Assembly: GCA_025175895.1 (NCBI GenBank)
Contig: CM046004.1
Coordinates: 14,495,011-14,559,010, forward strand
From: Wurfbainia villosa
Taxonomy: Eukaryota > Streptophyta > Magnoliopsida > Zingiberales > Zingiberaceae
Length of the DNA: 64,000 nt
Direction: 5' to 3'
Part shown: positions 56,906 to 64,000 of the stretch, piece by piece
How positions within the stretch are numbered: the first letter of the stretch is position 1
Layout of the letters: every line of letters starts with the position of its first letter
Position numbers and translations under genes: made by a program
Notes under the pieces: generated by a model
Told to the model about the DNA's origin: nothing
Seen by the model: only the letters and a program-made list of their open reading frames with translations
Databases searched by the model: none

Positions 56906-57942
56906 GGCATGACCATGCATCTACATTACCGTGGTAGATGCCGTTTGCAGTTTGCATATATATATATATATATATATAGTTGAGTGTGATGAGAATATAT
57001 ATAGCTAGAGTCTATATATATAATCGTTGATTGTTGCATTTGTTTGAACTATGCTTGCTGCATTTGATTGTACATCATCTTGCATTCTATTTGCATATTT
57101 TGTATGGTTGTGTGGGGATTATCAGTATTGAGTTGATAGGACTATTGCATACCTTAGACCAGTACCTTGAGGTGATACGGGATGGACCCGGTACATTGGG
57201 TATCTGACCTAGAATGTTGTATGCCTGTATTGTTGATTATAGAGTCAGTTTTTACTCTACCATGTTGTAGGTGTTGTATTATGGTATTTATACTCAGGTT
57301 GTATGAGTTACATCATTGTCTATCTTCAGGTATGTCAGTAACTTGAGTTATTGTTGATCTTTTTAGTTATACAGTTGTTACATTATGCTAGTGTATATCT
57401 TTTATACTTTTAGACAACATATTGTTGATTCACATGTGATATATAAATTATTCATGCACTTTTATTCTTATTACCGCTGAGTTATACTCACCATCACAGA
57501 CCCTGAATTTTCTTGTCGCCCAGGTATAGGTAGCCGACTTCGTGATGGGCTTGGAGCATCGCTGGCTGGCATCGTCTCATCTCACATCCAAGAGTCTGAG
57601 TTTTGGGTTTTCCGTATGTTTTGTTATGTACTTGGAGTTTTACATGATGTTATGTGTTATGTACTTGTTATGTGATTTACACACTTGTAGATTCGGGTTT
57701 TGCCAATGTTTCCTTTATGTTGTGGTGTCAGTTATACCGGCATGCACTGTAGGTAGTTTGTGATGTTGTTTGTGTTATTTTCCGCTATGTATTGTGATAT
57801 TTACACTTATACATGTTGTTGAGATTGTAGCCAAAAGGCCTTGTATAAATAGGTTATGTTGTCACATACATGAGAGATATCGTCCATTTATTTTTTGACT
57901 CGGCATACTCTCAAGGCGAGACAACTTTATTGGTGTCAGAGC

Positions 57943-60900
57943 CCTAGATTCTATGATGTCATACAATATTATTTTTGTCGAGTTTTAGATTCTCGGGAGT
58001 CAATTTGTTTCGGTTTTGATTTTGTGAGATGAGATTGACATTGGCATGAGCTCCAAGCAGCACGAAGTATGAATTCTTGATAACTTATATTCTATTTAGA
58101 TACTTATCTAAACTTGCTCAATAGGTGTATATAGACAGAATGATAACACCTATACAGACTTGTAGAAGGGGTCGTCCACCGAGGCGACCAGCCGAAGTTG
58201 CCTTTAGGGTTTATACTCTCAATTTTGTTGGCTATGCATTTAATATTTATAATAGGGAATAACATGTAGTATGTTGATTATTCTTCGTAATCGTGGTTTG
58301 AGTTGACCATGAAAATGACCTGTTGAGTCTGAGTCTTGAACCTATGTCAAAAAGGTGAATTTTCTTTGAGAGCCGACTGATACCGAGTTAGAAAGCAGCG
58401 ATCAAGTCATCACATTTCTTGTGGAAATCAAAGACTACAGTCATAGGGATTTTCACTAACGGTGCTAGTCAGATCATTACCTGTTGAGTAATGGACAAGA
58501 CGAGTAGGCTATTGTTGATGCAGATAGCGGAGGGTTAGTTTACGGTGTTTCCTAGGAATTTTGATCCCTGAGTTGTATAACTTTGAAGGTACTTTTGAGT
58601 ACTTAACTTGTGTTATACAAAAGAAGTAGAGTTAGTTGCATACCATTATCGGGATTAAGCCGATACTTGGTGGAAGATGCAAGGAAATAATCTTCGGGGA
58701 ATAGTAGATCACTAGGTCACGGTGTAGTGATGTTGTGAGAGGGTATTTTTCCCGTGTTATTCCTTTGACTCATTGTCAGGAAATTCTTGAGTGTCATGTA
58801 GGGTGATCGTTCGGTAATGGGAGTACCATGCAGAGTCGTTAGACTTGCCGAGGTTATGACCACCTAATAGCTCAAGAATATGAGTGGATGTTTTAAGCCA
58901 CCCATGGTTTACTGGCTTACATTTGGATTAGGATGTTTGGATCTTCTACCAGATCCTACCGGAAGACATTGGATTGAGTCGGGAGTTTAGAAATGACTCC
59001 GTATAAGTGTTTAGGAGATGAAGATCGATAAGCAGACATTGCAAGTCAGATGTTGGAATGAGAAGTCTCCGAATGCTGAACAAAAGGAGCAAGATCGGAG
59101 GCATAGGCCATGAGCTACTATTGGAGAGTTTTTTTCAATCATAGAGGACCAATCGCAGATCGTCAGAACTTTCTTAGGTTATCAGCGAAATCAGAAGAAA
59201 GACTCCGAAGGGATTATGTGTGTGCAGTGCGAGACACGACGACATGCGAAGTCATATTATCCGTTGGATTAGTTATCTGTTGCTATTATAATCAACCAGT
59301 ACATTTGAGTAGGTGTACTTTGAAGACTCAGTTGAAGACTCTCAAGGGTGTTCTGGGAGGATGATGCACCGTCTCAACAACAGAGATCATCATAGAAGAT
59401 TAGGTTATCTCACCAGGAGCGACCTACTACCTCGGGCGTTGTTGGAGTTCTCTGATACTTTCCTTCAGGGGAAGTGATTTACTCAGCAGTATCAGTAGAA
59501 GACAACTTAGAAGACTCATGCAGACGACAACAACAGTTACCCCCCAAATGTTGATTGGCTTTGTATAGAGGAGAGAGTATAAGATGATGGTCGTATCTAT
59601 TCTGTATTCTACAGATGCAACTCATAGGATTAAGTGATGGGATCAGATGATCTAGGAAATTCCCCGAGTTATTTGTAGTAGAAATGCGATCGCTTTGTCG
59701 TGAACTATTAGATGTGATCCCGTTCTCTTCGAGGAAAGATCGAGATCTGCGTGGAGCCTTTGGATCGGATCGACAAATAATTGATCGTTCAGGGTATTAC
59801 TTTAGTTTACCCTCTCGGTTAATATATTGGGAGATACTTGTAGTTTACAGGTATCTTTGTCGAGAACATTCTTAGTTCGGATTAAAAGGATTCCTATACA
59901 TAGACTTGTGGGTTGGTGGAATTTCTACTGTCAAGTAAGATGTTGACCAACGACCAAGAAGTCAAGGGATGCCCTTAGACTTTGATAGACATACCTTTAC
60001 TGTAGACATATCCTTACGGATGATTAAATTATTGAGATTATGGTATGATATGTCTCTCAGATGTGCATATACTCCGAGAGTATTCGAATGTAGTTTTGAA
60101 TGAACTCCTAGGCTTGCCGCTGCATAGGCAAGTGGAGTAGGCGATCGAAGTGATTTTGGAGATAGTGTCGATATTGAATACCTCATACGAGTGATAATTT
60201 TGTTAGTATCAATATTGCTAAACACTATGAAAATTGGAAGAACGTAAGTTGCGATTATAGAAGATGTTGTATGAGATATTTATCTGTCCTAGTATTTCTT
60301 CTAGAGAGGATCCGGAACTCTTTGTTAAAAGAGAGATGGACCTTTGAGATTATGCATCGATTATCGATGATGGAATACGGTAGTTGTTGAAAATGAATAT
60401 CCTTCTTTGTAGATAGATTATTTGTTTAGATCAGCTAAGGACACATGTGTATACTCTATGATTGATTTACGATTGGAGTGTTGATATTGTAGTGACATGG
60501 TGTCATACAATTATCATTGTCGTTGTGATGATTAATATATCATCTGTTTAGCGTAAAGAGGATGCAGGTGTATAGAGACGACAATTTCATACTTGGTATG
60601 AATTTTATGAGCTTTTGATTATGTTGTTAGACTATTTAAGGATTTAGTCGTCCATGGATTTGAGAACTCGTATATTCTGGACATGATTGGATCAGTTTAT
60701 GGTTGTTGGAGTTGCATAACTTGGCCACTGTTGATGGTGATAGTTGGAGTTGCGCACTCGGCCACCGTAGATGGTGGTTTCCTTGTATGGATTTGATTAT
60801 TATTGCAGATGTGGATAGGATGCTTTTTAGCGTTAGTATATCACTGACTTGTTTATTCAGGAAGGTGATGGAATTTACTTGGTTGGAAGTCTGTGAAACT

Positions 60901-61283
60901 AGTTTTCAGGGCTCAGTCAATGGTTGACTTTTGCATCAGTGTTAGTTAATCCTTCCAATGTGGATGGAAGGATATTATATGCAGATGCATCGCTTCAGTG
61001 AATGGAGTGATTCCGATGCTGTTAAATGAGATGTATCTCTTGCTTACGTCAATTGAGGAACTACGAGATAAGTTGTCATATACATAACATGACTTTAGTA
61101 GTTATTATCTTGATTTGTGGATGTATGGAGCAAGAATGCTCGTGGGATTTTTGGCTAGTTACTGGGTAGCTACCTGAGAGTTGCTGGAGAACGGACAGTT
61201 GCAACAAAGGAGATTAGTCACTATAGTCTCTCATACACTTACAGAGTGTGTGGTGGAGTGGATTTTGGATGGTAGATGGACTT
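57943..61283 (+). pseudogene. Gag-pol remains of element F
   Basis: Recognisable pieces in order are: MITPIQTCRRGRPPRRP at 58,140 (gag start, as in D), a ruined zinc-knuckle area at about 59,220-59,330, NELLGLPLHRQVE at about 60,100, PELFVKREMD and DYASIIDD at about 60,310-60,370 (RT entry), KDTCVYSMIDLRL at about 60,440, and ILYADAS at about 60,970 (RNase H). Frameshifts and stops occur every few dozen codons. A 60-base LTR-like segment sits at about 60,715-60,780. No integrase is seen before G interrupts. Confidence 0.6.
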
Positions 61284-62348
61284 TGTTGGATCGAGAAGCG
61301 TCACTAGAGGGGGGTGAATAGATAGCGTGAAATTTTTCGTTTCGTTCGTTTGATATATGAGAAAACACAGCGGAAAAATAAAGAGACAAGTTTATTTTTA
61401 CTTGGTTCACAACCCAGCGGTTGTTACTCCAAGGCCCTAACGGTCCTAGACCGCGTACGGAGGGCAAAGTACTATAAGATCTCCTCCTCGTTGGAGGTAG
61501 GAGATAACGATCACAAAACTGAAAGTACGAGAATGAGGCAACAAGCCGACCTCACCTCGTTACGATTAAAACAAAGAATACAAAAGATATTACTTGTTGC
61601 TGCTGCCGATGAAGAAGATGGAAGCTTGGCGTCGCGTTGACGTTATGACGGTGTTGAAGTTTTAGTGTTGTAGGAGCACTTGAGAATAATCTTGATTCAT
61701 TTTTGGGTTGGAGTCCTCCCCTCCTTTTATATATTTTGGCCTCAGAATAAGTCTCTTCATCTTTTGGAACAGATCACGAGGTGGTACCAAATTTTATCGC
61801 GAAGTGGCTGCGTCAAATGTTATCCGTTTTGACCTAGCACAAAAGGTTGATTCATCGCCATTAATCGACTGATGCCTTCCATCAGTCGACTGATGTGCAT
61901 CAGTCGATTGTCTAATGGCCAGAAGTCGACTGCCATCCTGGTCACTTCCCTGTAATAAGAGGTTAGCACAGAAAATGGTAAATGCGACGGTTTCTTACCA
62001 TCCGATCTTGACCTAGACCTTCCACAAGAAGTCTTAGTCGGATCGCCATCTATGGTCGTCCCCGTACAGAGGACATGACCTTACCATCTCTCACTCACAC
62101 GAGCTTACCTCTGGTCCTTTAAGATCTGTCGCTTTGCTTCCGGTCTTCCACCTAGGTTCTTCGACTCCCATGAAGTTCCCTCGGTGTTGCCCGACCACCA
62201 CAGCTCCCTCTGGGTGTTGCTGACCTTTGGCTTAGCTTAGCCTTTCTGGACACTTGATTTAGCTCATGGGACAAAGATGTAAACTTAACTTTGTGTCTTT
62301 GCCATAATCAAAACACAGGTTTGATTATCTGGTGCCCCTGCACCAACA
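61284..62348 (-). repeat. 3' LTR of element G
   Basis: It runs in plus coordinates from TGTTGGATCGAGAAG to CCTGCACCAACA. Palindromes (AATCGACTG, CAGTCGACTG, CAGTCGATTG, AAGTCGACTG) occupy 61,863-61,932. TATAAAAG on the minus strand is at 61,741-61,734. A GGGGGGTGAATAG block near the edge is shared with B/C and E. Confidence 0.82.
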
Positions 62349-63376
62349 ATCTTTCCCTTTTTGATCTATGGCAAACTAACACAAAATTAAGGGAAATTAA
62401 AGCATAAAACAAGTATAGTAAATGATGAATGTCATTTCCAAAAACTCCCCCTCAACCAAAACTCCCCCTTAACCCTAAGTGAGTTTTGAAAGAGATACTT
62501 TAATTTTCAAAATTAAATTTTGTGTTACTCCCCCTTAACTTTCACTCCTCCCCCTTTTGCCATAAATCAAAAAAATGTTAGGATTTTTGTATAAAATAGG
62601 AGTTTAAAAACAATATCGTATATGCATGCATCGAGATAAATCAATTATGAGTCCAAGCATGCGTCTAGCAGTAGTTAGATAGATTGGTTCGAGGTGTGTC
62701 CCTCTGCACCAATAATCTAAAGGTTTGTAATATAACCCTTAGGGTTAGTTTGCTCTCCCCCTTAGTCAAATATATGAAGTATAAGAGATGTAGGAAGCGC
62801 TAAACTTTGACCTAACGAGTTGTAAATAGTCGTTAAGTACAATAGTTGAAAAAATAAGTAGTATTTTGAAAAAGTTATTTTAAGTATATTTCAATTATCC
62901 TTAACATCTCACCCATTCTATGTGTCTCAGAATGTGTTCACCTTATATGTTTTGTGAGATGATTTGAGATTGATTAAAGACAGTTAACCTTGGGTTAGAT
63001 TCGGATTTAACCTTTAGATCGTTAAGTAACTTTTTGAGAAATTGGCTTCTAGGTCATGGCGAGGCACAGGAGCCTTCTTTGATCGGAACAACGACCACTT
63101 CCTTAGATAAAGCCAAATTCAAGAAAATATCACTTAAGTCACTTAGGGTTACTTCCTGGTCTAACTAATTTAGGATATGGCGAGGTAGCTTCAGCTAGTT
63201 CCACTCGGTCAAGTGCACCAAGCTAGATACGCCTTATCTAGCTCGAATACATGAGACTTTGTTTCCCTAACATACTATCATCTCGCCGCGTCCTGATACT
63301 ATGTTGTCAAGATTTGACTAACTATTTTCCCTATCTAGCCATTCTAAAAATTAAAATAAAATATGCAATGGTTTTG
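62349..63376 (-). other. Non-coding 3' interior of element G with repeated polypurine tracts
   Basis: Minus-strand purine tracts occur at the LTR edge (62,349-62,363) and near 62,447, 62,465, 62,531 and 62,548. No ORF is supported. Confidence 0.65.
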
Positions 63377-64000
63377 CTAAGTAAGCGGATATACTATTTT
63401 AGTATTGACTCCCCCTGAACTATTGAACCAATATGGTCTATTCAAATAATGAACTTGATCCTGGGGAATCCAAAACTTATTAGTCCTTATATGTGAGTTC
63501 AATAAAACCTTTGGGACCCATGCTTGGACTCTTTGATGATTACGATTCACAATAGACATGTAAGATCTATTCGTAGTTGTTGACTTAAATCCGAGTCTGA
63601 CTTTATTGTACATGGCTCTTTGGGTTCCAAGTAGTCGGTTAAGTTTCTTAGATCCCAACGTGAACCTTTCCAACCTAGCCTCGACCTCTTGAACTCGATC
63701 TTTCAAGAGAGAATTCTCCTCCTCAAGCTTTTCAACTTGGGTTGAGTTTCCCTCTTGAACTTGACTAGTTGAAGAGGTTAGAGTAGCCTCTTGCTTGAGG
63801 GTTTCAACCTCCTCAAGTAATGACTCAATCCTAGACTCGGACTTAGTTAATTTCCTAGTAAGCATTTTAATTGTAAGGTAAAGTGTACTAATTAAAGAGT
63901 GGCTAACCTTGACTTTCCCTTTTGGTCCAGCTTTGAGTTTTCTCTCGAAGTAGTCTTCGGGGTCGGAGTCGGAGTTGTAGTTGGACTCGACTTTGGATTC
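63377..64000 (-). CDS. Gag of element G, C-terminal part, open to the window edge
   Basis: The minus frame is open from the right edge to TAA at 63,377 (at least 207 residues). It starts inside an acidic DSDSDPEDYFERK segment, then a basic stretch, a long coiled-coil (KSESRIESLLEEVETLK and KLEEENSLLKDRVQEVEARL), QRAMYNKVRLGFKS, and WVPKVLLNSHIRTNKFWIP. This is the C-terminal layout of a Sirevirus-type gag. The N-terminal core and zinc knuckle lie outside the window. The first Met inside the window (63,865) is not the real start. Confidence 0.7.
   Translation of the reverse strand, partial: ESKVESNYNSDSDPEDYFERKLKAGPKGKVKVSHSLISTLYLTIKMLTRKLTKSESRIESLLEEVETLKQEATLTSSTSQVQEGNSTQVEKLEEENSLLKDRVQEVEARLERFTLGSKKLNRLLGTQRAMYNKVRLGFKSTTTNRSYMSIVNRNHQRVQAWVPKVLLNSHIRTNKFWIPQDQVHYLNRPYWFNSSGGVNTKIVYPLT

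Larger units (their letters stand above)
55323..57923 (+). repeat. 5' LTR of element F
   Basis: Blocks conserved with the D LTR include GTGGATACGAGACAGGTCCG with GGTGGGTAATTTCCCACC, GTCTCTCTTGTGGTTGAGA, CACTCGAGAGCAGTGG, and the terminal CAAGGCGAGACA. A (TA)n run lies at 56,956-56,978. Confidence 0.7.
55323..61283 (+). mobile_element. Element F: old Tekay/Del-like Gypsy element, cut by G
   Basis: A long LTR ends GGCGAGACA at 57,923, and TGGTGTCAGAGC (primer-binding site with one change) follows at 57,931. LTR motifs are shared with D, and the interior shows degraded gag-pol in the plus direction. It is much more decayed than D. The left boundary near 55,323 (TGTGATATGG, flank GAAGC) is inferred from the end of E homology. 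The 3' LTR would lie beyond G. Confidence 0.7.
61284..64000 (-). mobile_element. Element G: Sirevirus-like element, minus strand, incomplete at the window edge
   Basis: A 1,065-bp 3' LTR (61,284-62,348) is followed by a repeated polypurine region and an open gag frame running off the right edge. The left flank GACTT (61,279-61,283) is the candidate target duplication. The clean gag frame suggests a younger insertion than its surroundings. Confidence 0.8.

Overview
This window is nuclear DNA of a flowering plant. It shows spliced genes with GT-AG introns (cytosolic ribosomal protein S3, an R2R3-MYB factor), plant-specific proteins, and a deep nest of plant LTR retrotransposons. The abundance of Sirevirus-type elements and the AT-rich spacers would suit a monocot such as a Zingiberales species, but that is inference and I cannot name the species.

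Positions 1-14,600 are the gene-bearing part. A decayed 5' exon of a UPL3-type HECT ubiquitin ligase (minus strand, 583-1455) lies beside a CACTA-like element end built of short palindromic repeats (1747-2638). An intact single-exon small membrane protein (3283-3645, minus) and an intact six-exon RPS3 gene (4592-7092, minus) follow. Next come a dead SmG snRNP fragment (8064-8250), a 52-bp remnant of a SINE with an 11-bp target duplication, an 850-bp terminal-inverted-repeat element, and an intact three-exon R2R3-MYB gene (12898-13809, plus).

From 14,600 to the right edge almost everything is retrotransposon, and the nesting can be resolved. Element A is a Ty3/Gypsy Tat-lineage element (about 14,647-52,905, plus) with a tandem-repeat LTR, gag, pol and two antisense ORFs; its 3' LTR is not seen. 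B (16,157-25,255, minus) sits in codon 4 of A's gag with TSD AATAC. C (25,918-43,764, plus) sits further along A's gag with TSD TTAAG. B and C belong to one Sirevirus-like family that has gag but no pol (TR-GAG type). D, a Tekay/Del-like chromovirus (28,987-40,231, plus), sits inside C's gag with TSD TGTGT. To the right, E (Sirevirus-like LTR, minus) interrupts A, F (Tekay-like, plus) interrupts E, and G (Sirevirus-like, minus) interrupts F and leaves the window.

The observations most worth pursuing are four. (1) A palindrome, CAGTCGACTG, is arrayed just upstream of the TATA box in the otherwise different LTRs of B/C, E and G. (2) B, but not C, carries an extra module of about 2 kb with the same palindrome array, a TATA-like site and a spliced ORF of the plant 'transposon protein' class. 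(3) A has two related antisense ORFs, one with its own TATA box. (4) Inactivating stops in A and D fall mostly at conserved Gln, Trp or Arg codons, as expected from loss of methylated cytosine.
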